DNA of 64,000 bases from JTS-RE94 sp041750795 (GCA_041750795.1 JBGSYQ010000371.1:1-64000); one strand, 5' to 3'. Numbered from the stretch's first letter, positions 44,004-51,887 are shown. Numbers and translations are program-made. Notes: generated by a model not told the origin, from the letters alone.

Positions 44004-45212
44004 CTATCGGTCGATTTCTCCCATGACGATGTCGAGCGAGCCGACGATTGCCGGCACGTCGGCAATCAGGCAGCCGCGGCACAGTTCGTGGGTGACCGAC
44101 AAATTGCAGAAGGAACTGCTGCGGGCACGGGCTCGCCAGGGAATGGCGCCGCCGCCGTTGGACACGATGTAGAAGCCCATTTGGCCGCGTGGGGCCTCGG
44201 TTTCCATGTAGGCTTCGCCCTTGGGCAGCTTTTCGGTCAGCTTGACCGGCTCGCCCCAGGAGCCTGTTGACGTGCTATAGCGGTCGATGGCCTGGCGCAC
44301 CAGATCGATCGACTGCATCACCTCGAGCATGCGCACGTAGAATCGGTGCCAGCAGTCGCCCAAAACGGTCTGCTTGGGAACCGGCGGATAGTCGTGATCC
44401 TTGGGATAGTGGCCGTCCTTCTCGACGATTACCTCGAAGGCATAACCGTCGTACATCTCGGTATAGCGCTGTTCGCCATCGCGGCGCAGGTCGTGATCGA
44501 CGCCACTGCCGCGCAACACGGGTCCGGTGCAGCCGTAGTCGATGGCCATCTCGGGCGAAAGCATGCCGATGCCCGCGGTGCGCCGCACGAAGATGGCGTT
44601 GCTGGTCAACAGCGTGTGATACTCACTGATCACCGGCAGCAGTTGATCGAGAAACTCTTCACACTTCTGCAGCCAACCGGCCGGCAGATCGGCCGTGGCG
44701 CCGCCGACGGTCAAGTAGCTGTAGGTCAGCCGCGCTCCGCAAGCTTCTTCGAACAGGTCGAGAATCTTCTCGCGCTCGCGGAAGGCGTACAAGAACGGGC
44801 TGAATGTGCCCAGGTCGAGCCCGTAAGCGCCCATCCCCACCAGATGGCTGGCGATGCGGTTGAGCTCGACGATCAACACGCGCAAGTGCCGGGCTTTTTC
44901 CGGCAGTTGCAGATTCATCAGTTTTTCCACCACCAGCGCCCAGCCGAGATTCATGTTCATCCCAGCCAGGTAGTCCATTCGATCGGTGTAAGGAATCCAC
45001 TGCCGCGGCGTCAGGTTCTCACCGATCTTTTCGGCACAACGGTGCAAATAACCGATGTGCGGCGTGGTTTCCGAGACGACTTCACCGTCGGTGCGCAACA
45101 CCAGCCGCAGCACGCCGTGCGTGCTGGGATGCTGCGGACCCATGTTCACCAACATCTCGTCGGTGCGAACGTCGAACTCGATGATCCGCGGGTCGTCTAA
45201 TTGAGTGGACAT
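44004..45212 (-). CDS. nuoD: NADH-quinone oxidoreductase subunit D
   Basis: The 49-kDa peripheral subunit that, with NuoB, forms the quinone pocket near cluster N2; 402 residues. The motif NMGPQHPSTHGVLR near residue 23 carries the conserved quinone-site His, and NRIASHLVGMGAYGLDLG is present. The C-terminus keeps DVPAIVGSLDIVMGEIDR. It is not fused to NuoC, whose gene lies 81 bases upstream. Because NuoB is its direct neighbour in the complex, the lack of a nuoB gene here is notable. Confidence 0.97.
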   Translation of the reverse strand: MSTQLDDPRIIEFDVRTDEMLVNMGPQHPSTHGVLRLVLRTDGEVVSETTPHIGYLHRCAEKIGENLTPRQWIPYTDRMDYLAGMNMNLGWALVVEKLMNLQLPEKARHLRVLIVELNRIASHLVGMGAYGLDLGTFSPFLYAFREREKILDLFEEACGARLTYSYLTVGGATADLPAGWLQKCEEFLDQLLPVISEYHTLLTSNAIFVRRTAGIGMLSPEMAIDYGCTGPVLRGSGVDHDLRRDGEQRYTEMYDGYAFEVIVEKDGHYPKDHDYPPVPKQTVLGDCWHRFYVRMLEVMQSIDLVRQAIDRYSTSTGSWGEPVKLTEKLPKGEAYMETEAPRGQMGFYIVSNGGGAIPWRARARSSSFCNLSVTHELCRGCLIADVPAIVGSLDIVMGEIDR

Positions 45213-45293
45213 GGTGGAGTTGTGGTCAGCGGCTAGGAGTCAGGGGTATCTGTCGTTGTTGATCACTGGCCTCTGGCCACTGACCAATATCTC

Positions 45294-45824
45294 TCAGCGG
45301 CCTCGGATTCCGTGGTATTCGAGGGGCATCTGGTAGTCCTTGCGCAACGGATGGCCGACCCAGTCTTCGGGACAGAGGATGCGGCGCAGGTCGGGATGGC
45401 CGGTAAAGGTCACGCCAGATAGATCATAAACTTCGCGCTCGTGCCAATCGGCGGTGCTCCACACACCGCTGACCGAGGGAACCTCGGGCAATTCGCCCGG
45501 CTTGTCGTCCTTCCAGCGCGGCAGGATGACCTTCAGGACCAGCGTGGTCTTGCTGGGGAGGCTCGACAGATGGTAGACGACCTCGGTGTGCGGTTTCCAG
45601 TCGACCTTGACAGCCTTTTTCTCGTCCGGCTCGAAGTAATCGACGCCGCTGATGCAGTTGAGCATGTCGAACCGCAGGTCGGGCTCGTCGCGCAGATAAG
45701 TGCAAAGTTCGACCAGCCCGTGGGGCGCCACTTCGATCCAGGGATCGATTGCCGACAGGTTTTCGCCGGTGATCTTGTCGCCGAATTTGCTTTTCAGCCG
45801 TTCGAGGAAGGCCGTGCCGCTCAT
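45294..45824 (-). CDS. nuoC: NADH-quinone oxidoreductase subunit C
   Basis: The 30-kDa peripheral subunit, 176 residues. Family features are YFEPDEKKAVKVDW near residue 75, the SVSGVWSTADWHEREVYDL region, and the C-terminal DLRRILCPEDWVGHPLRKDY signature. ATG 45824 is preferred to an in-frame start 45 bases upstream, which adds residues with no family match. It lies 80 bases downstream of the nuoA stop; a nuoB gene cannot fit between them. Confidence 0.96.
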   Translation of the reverse strand: MSGTAFLERLKSKFGDKITGENLSAIDPWIEVAPHGLVELCTYLRDEPDLRFDMLNCISGVDYFEPDEKKAVKVDWKPHTEVVYHLSSLPSKTTLVLKVILPRWKDDKPGELPEVPSVSGVWSTADWHEREVYDLSGVTFTGHPDLRRILCPEDWVGHPLRKDYQMPLEYHGIRGR

Positions 45825-45904
45825 GGTGTTGTCAATTTCCCGCGTGGGCCGCTCACAGGCGAGCGGCAAAGGTGGCTTTGGATGGTGTTTTTTCGAGGAA
45901 CACG

Positions 45905-46546
45905 TCAGGGCGTCAGTGCAGGCTCTTGCTCTTGGGTGCGCGGAGGGCGCGTCAGTTGCGCGGCGCGCTCACGCGACAGGGTGCGGATCCAATCGAGATC
46001 GCCGCGCTTCCAGACATAGGCAAAGCCCACCAACAGCACGGCGAAGAACACGAGAATGTCGAAGATTGCGATCATCGCGATCGTGCTGGCCAATTGGGTC
46101 ACGGCCAATTCACCCTGGAGCTGTGTCGAGAGCCCCGCGGCCGATTCGGCCAGTCCCTCGGGCAGCGGCGGCACGGCGGCGTTGTTGACGCCCATTTCGG
46201 TAAACAGTGCCGCGGCCGGTTCGGTGAGCGTGCCTTCGGCGGTGACCTTGGCCAGATTCGGATCCATCAAGTGCGTGGCCTTACCAAACACCGTGGCCCA
46301 GGGAAAGAAGAGTGCTACCTCAACGTCGAAGATGATGAACAGCAGCGCCACCACGTAGAACCGCAGATCGAACTGCACGAAGCTGGAACCGATCGTGGGC
46401 TCGCCGCACTCGTAGACTTCCAGCTTTTCGGCGTTGGGCAACTTGGGGCGCAACAGCCAGCCGACGACCAACGTCAGAAACAAAAACGCGAAACCGACGA
46501 AGACGAACAGGGCCAGATAGGCCACGATCGTGGTGGGAGTAGCCAT
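45905..46546 (-). CDS. nuoA: NADH-quinone oxidoreductase subunit A with inserted loop
   Basis: Membrane subunit near the quinone site, 213 residues; typical NuoA has about 120-147. The first helix is followed by the conserved YECGEPTIGSSFVQFDLRFY loop and a second helix with FDVEVALFFPWA. An insertion of about 60 residues (90-150, coding 46097-46279) rich in Ala, Leu and Pro precedes the third helix. A 25-residue polar tail ends the protein. ATG 46546 removes an upstream open stretch. It is the first nuo gene after the DUF2203 gene, 207 bases away. Confidence 0.94.
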   Translation of the reverse strand: MATPTTIVAYLALFVFVGFAFLFLTLVVGWLLRPKLPNAEKLEVYECGEPTIGSSFVQFDLRFYVVALLFIIFDVEVALFFPWATVFGKATHLMDPNLAKVTAEGTLTEPAAALFTEMGVNNAAVPPLPEGLAESAAGLSTQLQGELAVTQLASTIAMIAIFDILVFFAVLLVGFAYVWKRGDLDWIRTLSRERAAQLTRPPRTQEQEPALTP

Positions 46547-46686
46547 GACTGCTGGTTGCTTCCGCGCGAAACCGGACTTCAGCCGGCAAAGCTCAAACAA
46601 TGCGAAGCGTGCATTGTAGGAAAGACGCGTGCGTGCATGCAAGCCGGTTGCTTGCCAAGGGCGTCGAAGCGCTCCAACGAACCGAA

Positions 46687-46722
46687 GCCCTCCGACGAAG
46701 CGGCGCCCTCCGACGAAGCGGC
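46687..46722. repeat. 18-bp perfect tandem repeat
   Basis: Two exact adjacent copies of GCCCTCCGACGAAGCGGC (46687-46704 and 46705-46722) in the spacer between the DUF2203 gene and nuoA. A degraded third unit may precede them. No coding role is seen. Confidence 0.7.
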
Positions 46723-46753
46723 ACAGCGGAGCTTTGAGGCCGGGCAGCGGCCG

Positions 46754-47227
46754 CTATGGCTGAGAGTCGTCGTCGCTGGCACCGCTGCCGGCATCGCTCA
46801 GGCTGCCGGCCACCAAGGATTGCCGCCCACGAAAACCGGCGTCCAGCTCGTGCCAGTTGGTGACTTCGCTCTCGCCCAGCTTCCAGCAGAGAAACACGAT
46901 CCGCTCGTCCATCTGCGAGGGAAAATCGACCAGGCCCTCGGGACCGCTCTTGGGCTCGACGCCCAAGGCGCGCAATTCCTCGACGTACTCGCCCAATTGC
47001 GCGCTGTCTTTTTCCAGTTCTTCCTCGATCTGGGCCAGTTCCTCGCTATAGGGATCGCCGACCGCGGCGTTGCGCCCAGCCGTCAAATGCGCCAATCGCT
47101 CGCGCCGCTCCATCACCTCGCGCGACAGCCGCACCAGGTCGGCAGTGATCGAGCGCACCAACGGCAATGCCGCGTTGGCCTGCTCGACCGTAAATAGCCG
47201 CTTGGGGCGATAGGGCTCGGTGGTCAT
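46754..47227 (-). CDS. DUF2203 family protein
   Basis: A 157-residue soluble protein of the DUF2203 family, no known activity. It shows the family N-terminal FTVEQANAALPLVRSI, a long charged helix (residues 30-95) and a C-terminal motif around DERIVFLCWKLGESEVTNWHEL. The last 25 residues are acidic and Ser-rich. It lies 42 bases after nuoI and 207 before nuoA, so it is embedded in the nuo cluster. Whether it serves complex I is an open question. Confidence 0.85.
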   Translation of the reverse strand: MTTEPYRPKRLFTVEQANAALPLVRSITADLVRLSREVMERRERLAHLTAGRNAAVGDPYSEELAQIEEELEKDSAQLGEYVEELRALGVEPKSGPEGLVDFPSQMDERIVFLCWKLGESEVTNWHELDAGFRGRQSLVAGSLSDAGSGASDDDSQP

Positions 47228-47269
47228 GGTGTCGTTCTCGCGGTTAGTGTCACTGGCTCGCGGTCTGTG

Positions 47270-47797
47270 TCACTGGTTCGGGCCGCCGTGTACCGGCTCG
47301 ACGATCGTCTTCGATGCGGCCACGGCCGTGGGATTCAAGGTGGCCCTGCCCCAGGCCACGTCCACCGGCAGACGCGCGAAATCCACCAGGCAGCCATCGC
47401 GGCTATAGCAACTCAAGTCGTGCGTGGCGCCCATGAAAATGCAATCCACCGGACAAGGCTCCACGCACAAAGCGCAGAACATGCACTTCGAGTAGTCGAT
47501 CGTGAAGCCGGTGATCTTGAAGCCCTTGCCGTTGGTCACGCGCTCCTTGCCGATGTAAATGCAATCCACCGGGCAGGCCTTGGCGCACTGATCACAGGCA
47601 ATGCAAGTCGTCAGGTCGTAGCGATGAAAGCCGCGATAACGAGCCGCCACCGGCACGGGCAACTCGGGATACTCGAAATGTTCCGTAAACGTCTTGCGAT
47701 CGGAGCGGTACGTGATGAGCCAGTAGCGCATCGTGATGAACATGCCGTAGGCAACCGTGTAAACGGCTTCCCAGATATCGCGCAACCATCTGCCCAT
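47270..47797 (-). CDS. nuoI: NADH-quinone oxidoreductase subunit I
   Basis: The 23-kDa ferredoxin-like subunit of complex I, 175 residues. Two [4Fe-4S] motifs are complete: CIACDQCAKACP and CMFCALCVEPCP, each followed by VDCI. The N-terminus carries an amphipathic helix (WLRDIWEAVYTVAYGMFITM). ATG 47797 is preceded by AGGG; a frame open further upstream is rejected. In most genomes nuoI sits between nuoH and nuoJ; here it is at the head of the cluster, before the DUF2203 gene. Confidence 0.96.
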   Translation of the reverse strand: MGRWLRDIWEAVYTVAYGMFITMRYWLITYRSDRKTFTEHFEYPELPVPVAARYRGFHRYDLTTCIACDQCAKACPVDCIYIGKERVTNGKGFKITGFTIDYSKCMFCALCVEPCPVDCIFMGATHDLSCYSRDGCLVDFARLPVDVAWGRATLNPTAVAASKTIVEPVHGGPNQ

Positions 47798-47903
47798 CGT
47801 GAGATCCCTATGTGCGGCACAAGCCGGAAGCACTTCTCGCCGCGGAAAACGAATCGCAGCCATCGCTGCCTGTTGGCACCGACGAAACGGTAGTTCAACA
47901 GGT

Positions 47904-47931
47904 ATTATAGGCGCACGACTCATGGCCGCAA
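47904..47931 (-). promoter_or_regulatory. Candidate promoter of the nuo cluster
   Basis: On the minus strand a perfect TATAAT (47909-47904) is preceded at 16 bases by TTGCGG (47931-47926). It lies about 107 bases upstream of the nuoI start and would transcribe nuoI, the DUF2203 gene and the rest of the nuo genes. The -35 is weak (3/6). Confidence 0.5.
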
Positions 47932-48517
47932 GCGAAGCCGCGGGGCGCTCGCAGGACGCAAGGCGCTTCCCGCGCAACGCAATCGCGCGAAAAACTCCTA
48001 TAAGGGTCGCACGGCGCGGAAGAATTCCGCGGGAAATACTCCGTGCCGCGCACGCCGATGCGAACAACAAAAGCGCGTCGACCTCGCGAGGCTCGGCAAC
48101 GGATCGCGGTGGAAATGCCCCACGAGCTTCGCGTTTCGTCGACCATGCAACCGGATGCGGAACCGGCGGCAAGTAAACGGTTGCGCCAGGCGCGTGTGTC
48201 CGGTCACTATTTGGTCTGCTAATAAACCGGCGGCTTGTGATGCGCCGACGATGGTCGAACCAACGCGGTCAGCGTAGTGGCCGCAATAGCGCCCGAGCGT
48301 ATCGCCACGAGGAGCCGGTCCTCATGCTAGCAGCGGGGGCGGCGAAGCGCCTCAATAACTCTCTGCCGCTTGTGCGGTTACGATCCGCCGGGCGGCCATG
48401 CCTGAGTGCCAGAAAAGTCATCGCAGATTGCCTATACGACCTGCTCTCCCTGCCAGATTGATCCCCTACTCGCTGCCGATTTCTCTAAGAATCTGTGCCG
48501 GCGCAGCTTGCGAAACC

Positions 48518-48545
48518 TTGACTCTGTGCATGTGGTACGTAGAGT
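48518..48545 (+). promoter_or_regulatory. Candidate csrA promoter
   Basis: TTGACT (48518-48523, 5/6 match) and TAGAGT (48540-48545, 4/6) are separated by 16 bases, about 150 bases before the csrA ATG. It would produce a leader including the GGA motifs at 48651-48691. Confidence 0.45.
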
Positions 48546-48650
48546 AATTGGTAGCTAGTGCCATGCCGCGCCAGCGCGGAGTCCCTAGATCGAGGGGGCG
48601 GAAATGGCACGTGGGTGCGCCGGCGGCTTATGCGCCGCACGGCGAGGGGT

Positions 48651-48691
48651 GGAGGAACCAAAAAAGGAAGCCCCGCGGCAACATCGAAGGA
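48651..48691 (+). promoter_or_regulatory. csrA: GGA-rich csrA leader, possible autoregulatory site
   Basis: Four GGA trinucleotides precede csrA: 48651-48653, 48654-48656, 48666-48668 and 48689-48691. The last overlaps the ribosome site GAAGG and ends 6 bases before the ATG. CsrA binds GGA-containing RNA, and in E. coli it represses its own translation in this way. The arrangement is seen in the sequence; autoregulation is inferred. Confidence 0.55.
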
Positions 48692-48697
48692 ATTGCC

Positions 48698-48916
48698 ATG
48701 TTGGTACTATCCCGCAAAAAGAACGAGAGTATTGTCATCAACAATGACATTACGATCGTGGTCGTGGAGATTCGCGGCGACAAGGTTCGGCTGGGAGTCG
48801 AGGCTCCCAAAGAAGTTCCGGTCCATCGTCAGGAAGTTTACGACGCGATCCACCGCAACGTGGGCATTAGCGAACAGAAGGACGGCGATGCCAACGGTTC
48901 CGCGGGCGAAGCTTGA
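48698..48916 (+). CDS. csrA: CsrA/RsmA post-transcriptional regulator
   Basis: RNA-binding homodimer of 72 residues that controls translation and stability of mRNAs. The first strand MLVLSRKKNESIVI and the C-terminal PVHRQEVYDAI, with the RNA-contacting Arg44-type residue, are both conserved; family length is about 61, and the last 10-12 residues are an extra polar tail. ATG 48698 is chosen because the protein then starts with the invariant MLVLSRK; GAAGG lies upstream. No fliW or flagellar gene is near, so its partner and targets cannot be told. Confidence 0.96.
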   Translation: MLVLSRKKNESIVINNDITIVVVEIRGDKVRLGVEAPKEVPVHRQEVYDAIHRNVGISEQKDGDANGSAGEA

Positions 48917-49133
48917 TCGTTCACTCTGACTCAACGTGCGATGCGCGCAAGCACATCGTTGCCAGGCGCGCGCTTGGGTGTGAAGGCCGAACGTCGCACG
49001 GCGCGCTGGTTGTACCTGCGATCACCGCGCTGCCGCCGACCACTCTCGTTCGGGTCCACTTGACGAACCGGCGCTTGGCCCGGTATACACCGGTGCGGTC
49101 ATCGGATGCGGATGAGCGATATCGCTCGTATGC

Positions 49134-49208
49134 GGCCCCGTCGTCTAGCCTGGTCTAGGACACCGGCCTTTCACGCCGATAACACGGGTTCAAATCCCGT
49201 CGGGGTCA
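49134..49208 (+). tRNA. tRNA-Glu (anticodon UUC)
   Basis: A cloverleaf of 75 bases. Acceptor arms GGCCCCG (49134-49140) and CGGGGTC (49201-49207) pair with one G-T wobble, followed by discriminator A at 49208. The anticodon loop CTTTCAC gives UUC, and the T-arm ACGGG-TTCAAAT-CCCGT is perfect. The lowest anticodon-stem pair is a C-A mismatch. No CCA is encoded. It lies 91 bases upstream of the ferrochelatase gene. Confidence 0.96.
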
Positions 49209-49299
49209 TTTTCGTTCCAGAGTCGAATGCTGGTCGCGGCCGCGGCGCCAGGAAATCGCCAGCGCAAGGGAAATAGTCAGCCTTGCGCGCGCCGACGCC

Positions 49300-50349
49300 A
49301 TGCGAGCACGGGGTATCTCGGTGACGTCAGCATACGACGCGGTCCTGCTCGTTTCTTTCGGCGGACCGGAGGGCCCGGCCGACGTGCTGCCGTTTCTCGA
49401 AAACGTGCTGCGTGGCAAGAACGTGCCGCGCGAGCGAATGCTGGCCGTGGCCGAACACTACGAGCATTTCGGCGGCGTCAGTCCGCTCAACGCGCAGAAT
49501 CGGGCCCTGGTTTCGGCGCTCGAGGCCGAATTGCAAGCAAGCGGTCCGAACCTGCCGGTCTACTGGGGCAATCGCAATTGGCAGCCGTTGTTGGCCGACA
49601 CGCTGGCCCAAATGGCGCGCGACGGAGTGCGCCGGGCGCTGGGGTTCTTTACCTCGGCCTATAGTTCATACTCGTCGTGCCGTCAGTATCGCGAGGACAT
49701 CCAGCGTGCTGCCGCCGTCGTCGGCGCCGATGCGCCCCAGGTCGACAAGCTGCGTGCGTATTTCAACCATCCGGGCTTTATCGGCCCGTTGGTCGAGCGC
49801 GTGCGCGAAGCGCTGCAGGTCGTGCCCGCGGAGCGGCGCGCTGGTGCGCACGTCGTGTTCACTGCGCATAGCATTCCGTTGGTCATGGCTGAAACTAGCC
49901 AGTACGTGGCGCAACTGGCGGAAGCCAGTCGCCTGGTGTGCGAGTCGCTGGGCATCGTCAACCGAGAGCTGGCCTATCAAAGTCGCAGCGGGCCGCCGCA
50001 GCAACCGTGGCTCGAGCCGGACGTCCTCGACGTATTGCGGCGGCTGAGCCGCGAAGGCCGCACGCGCGACGTGGTGGTCGTGCCGATCGGCTTCCTTTCC
50101 GATCACATCGAGATTCTCTGGGATCTGGATACCGAGGCGCAGCAACTGGCTCAGCAGTTGGGGTTGAACATGGTGCGTGCGGCGACCGTGGGCAGCCATC
50201 CCGACTTTGTCGGGATGGTTCGCGAGCTCATTGAGGAACGCACTGTCGGCGCTCCGCAGCGGGCGTTGGGAACATTGGGCCCAAGCCACGACGTGTGCCC
50301 AGCCGATTGTTGCCCGCCGATGCCGAGCACGCGCCGCAGCGCCCGGTGA
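49300..50349 (+). CDS. hemH: Ferrochelatase with probable iron-sulfur cysteines
   Basis: A 349-residue enzyme inserting Fe2+ into a porphyrin, the last or next-to-last step of heme synthesis. The metal-site His190 is in FTAHSIP and Glu271 in SDHIEILWDLDTEA. YSSYSSCRQYRED holds Cys127, and the C-terminal CPADCC holds Cys333, Cys337 and Cys338: one internal plus three C-terminal Cys is the pattern of ferrochelatases binding a [2Fe-2S] cluster (as in mycobacteria). Whether the substrate is proto- or coproporphyrin cannot be settled. ATG 49300 or GTG 49321 could be the start. Confidence 0.93.
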   Translation: MRARGISVTSAYDAVLLVSFGGPEGPADVLPFLENVLRGKNVPRERMLAVAEHYEHFGGVSPLNAQNRALVSALEAELQASGPNLPVYWGNRNWQPLLADTLAQMARDGVRRALGFFTSAYSSYSSCRQYREDIQRAAAVVGADAPQVDKLRAYFNHPGFIGPLVERVREALQVVPAERRAGAHVVFTAHSIPLVMAETSQYVAQLAEASRLVCESLGIVNRELAYQSRSGPPQQPWLEPDVLDVLRRLSREGRTRDVVVVPIGFLSDHIEILWDLDTEAQQLAQQLGLNMVRAATVGSHPDFVGMVRELIEERTVGAPQRALGTLGPSHDVCPADCCPPMPSTRRSAR

Positions 50350-50742
50350 CCCCAGTGCAGTGCTGGACGACCCCGCATTGTGGGCAGGCCTCCTCCACTA
50401 GCGGTAGCCGGGCCGGCCTATTGGATGCAAAACGACTGTTTCGGCCGAGTATTTCCCCAATTTCGGCCCTCATGTAGCTGGTAAGGGCATATCCTTGACT
50501 AGCAGCACATTCACAACAGGCGGGCACCGCCCGTAGGGTGTGGGAGAAAAATGGGACTGACCCCCTCTCCGAGCCGGTTTTGAAACTGCTCCTGGCAGAT
50601 TCGGCGTCATTGGTGCGTTGGTTAGCGGGGCGCAGTGCAAACCGCTGGCCGCTGCCGGCGACCGCCTGAGCGGCGCGCGCCGAAGCCGAAATCAACAGAG
50701 TGGAAGGCAATTGACTTGTCGGAATCAAGCAACTGGGAAGCC
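50350..50742. other. Intergenic spacer before the PilZ gene
   Basis: A 393-base region with no supported gene. It contains a 5-bp hairpin CGGGC-ACC-GCCCG (50521-50533) without a T-run, and a purine-rich stretch with GGGACTGACCCC near 50552-50563. The frame of the next gene is open from 50635, but those residues show no family match and no ribosome site. Confidence 0.5.
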
Positions 50743-51870
50743 ATGAGCTCGACGCCAGTGTCCACTGCGTCGCAAGATCAGCGCGCGGCGTTTCGCTGCG
50801 CCAGCGACGATCGCTTCGGGCTTCTGCGATTCGGCAGTCGCACCGTCGAAGTGGCGATTGTTGACGAATCGGCGAACGGATTCGGGGTTGTCGCGCTGGA
50901 TCGACCGGCATGCGAAGTTGGAGAAACAGTTCACTTGCGGACGGAAGCAGGCTGGCTCGAAGCTCGCGTGATGAACATGCGTCCTTGCGAGGTTGCCACT
51001 TCACACGACGCGGATACGTCGACCACTGTCGAAATGATGCGGCTGGGGCTGTTGCGCTTGGGCGAGGCGCGGCGGGAGAACGAGAAGGGCGCCGGCTGGC
51101 TCGAACGCATCGATTTCAAGTCGCTCAGGGTATCACTGGCGTCGATCGGCCTGTCGGCCGGCGGTGCGTTGGCGATGACTCTGGCAATTGTTGCCGGAGG
51201 GCTGTTTGTGATCTGGGCGCTCGAAGACCCCAATCGCCTGATAACGTCGAGGGACGAGTTTCCCATTGTCGCGCCCAAGGCCCCCCGCAAGCACTCGAGA
51301 ATTGTCCTGGAAAATATCGTAGCGCCCCAAGTCGAATTGGGACACCCGGATCCCACGCCGCCGTCATTGCCATCGTCACGGCCTGCAACGAGGCCACCGC
51401 GCGATCCGTTGCCGGCTGCCGACGCGTCCCGTGACCTGCTGCCCGCCGGCGAGTCACGTGATCTGCTGCCCGCCGACGAGTCGCGCGATCTGCTTGTGGA
51501 AGACGCTCTTTCACAGGATGTCGTAAGTGCGCCGCGGCCGGAAGCTTTGCTCGAACCGGAGGTGGCACGCTTACTGGCGCTCGAGCCGGAACAGCTCACA
51601 CAACTGCATCGTTTGGCCGAAGAACACCAGGCGTTGGACCGGCTAAACCAGCAAGAATCAGTCGAACTGGCAGCGCAGCCGCCCGAAGGCAACGTGGCTG
51701 CTGTCGCATTGGGCGACGCGGCGGTGGATCCGGAAATCGGAGCACGCGCGCTGGCCGTACTGGACGACCGGCAGCGCAATCTTTGGTTGACGATGCTACG
51801 GGACGCGGAAGACGCTACGACGAAAACCGGTTCGCACGAACCGAGCCACGATTCCCCGCGAGTTGAGTAA
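50743..51870 (+). CDS. Membrane-anchored PilZ-domain protein
   Basis: A 375-residue protein. The N-terminus carries both c-di-GMP signature elements of PilZ domains: RAAFR (14-18, RxxxR) and DESANG (41-46, DxSxxG). One transmembrane helix (about 130-160) follows, then a Pro-rich stretch and three 9-residue units based on SRDLLPAxE (residues 228-254, from three 27-bp repeats), and a helical C-terminus. It may transmit c-di-GMP signals across the membrane. The start is uncertain: ATG 50743 has a weak ribosome site. Assignment to PilZ rests on the motifs. Confidence 0.72.
   Translation: MSSTPVSTASQDQRAAFRCASDDRFGLLRFGSRTVEVAIVDESANGFGVVALDRPACEVGETVHLRTEAGWLEARVMNMRPCEVATSHDADTSTTVEMMRLGLLRLGEARRENEKGAGWLERIDFKSLRVSLASIGLSAGGALAMTLAIVAGGLFVIWALEDPNRLITSRDEFPIVAPKAPRKHSRIVLENIVAPQVELGHPDPTPPSLPSSRPATRPPRDPLPAADASRDLLPAGESRDLLPADESRDLLVEDALSQDVVSAPRPEALLEPEVARLLALEPEQLTQLHRLAEEHQALDRLNQQESVELAAQPPEGNVAAVALGDAAVDPEIGARALAVLDDRQRNLWLTMLRDAEDATTKTGSHEPSHDSPRVE
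51424..51504 (+). repeat. Three 27-bp coding repeats in the PilZ gene
   Basis: Three in-frame units (51424-51450, 51451-51477, 51478-51504) encode SRDLLPA-type nonapeptides. They differ mainly at synonymous positions and in the last unit, so they are not freshly copied. They lie in the predicted extracytoplasmic linker. Confidence 0.7.
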
Positions 51871-51873
51871 AAT

Positions 51874-51887
51874 CAACCCGCGGGTTG
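51874..51887 (-). terminator. Palindrome between convergent genes, possible terminator of the thiolase gene
   Basis: CAACCCGCGGGTTG is a perfect 14-base palindrome in the 34-base gap between the PilZ and thiolase genes. Read on the minus strand it makes a 5-bp stem with a 4-base loop, followed by ATTTTACT, 18 bases after the thiolase stop. The T-run is short and broken. Confidence 0.45.

Larger units (their letters stand above)
47798..48697. other. Long divergent spacer between nuoI and csrA
   Basis: A 900-base region with no convincing gene. The only small open frames (for example 48237-48461) have no ribosome site or recognisable product. It carries the candidate nuoI promoter (47904-47931) and, at the other end, the candidate csrA promoter (48518-48545) and GGA-rich csrA leader. 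Nothing else was identified. Confidence 0.6.

Noticed and set aside
43763..44065. A 100-codon frame between nuoD and nuoH that might have filled the gap
   Set aside because: It overlaps both neighbours, has no ribosome site and a Ser/Arg-rich composition, so the gap is treated as non-coding.
46579..46794. A 71-codon minus-strand frame over the 18-bp tandem repeat
   Set aside because: It overlaps the DUF2203 gene and has no start signal; its repeated AASSEG only reflects the DNA repeat.
48237..48461. A 74-codon frame in the nuoI-csrA spacer
   Set aside because: No ribosome site, Arg-rich composition and no recognisable product.
48604..48618. A sigma-54-like TGGCAC...TGC sequence before csrA
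   Set aside because: The spacing between GG and GC is one base too short for a -24/-12 promoter.
50521..50533. A 5-bp hairpin after hemH as its terminator
   Set aside because: It is 170 bases after the stop and has no T-run.
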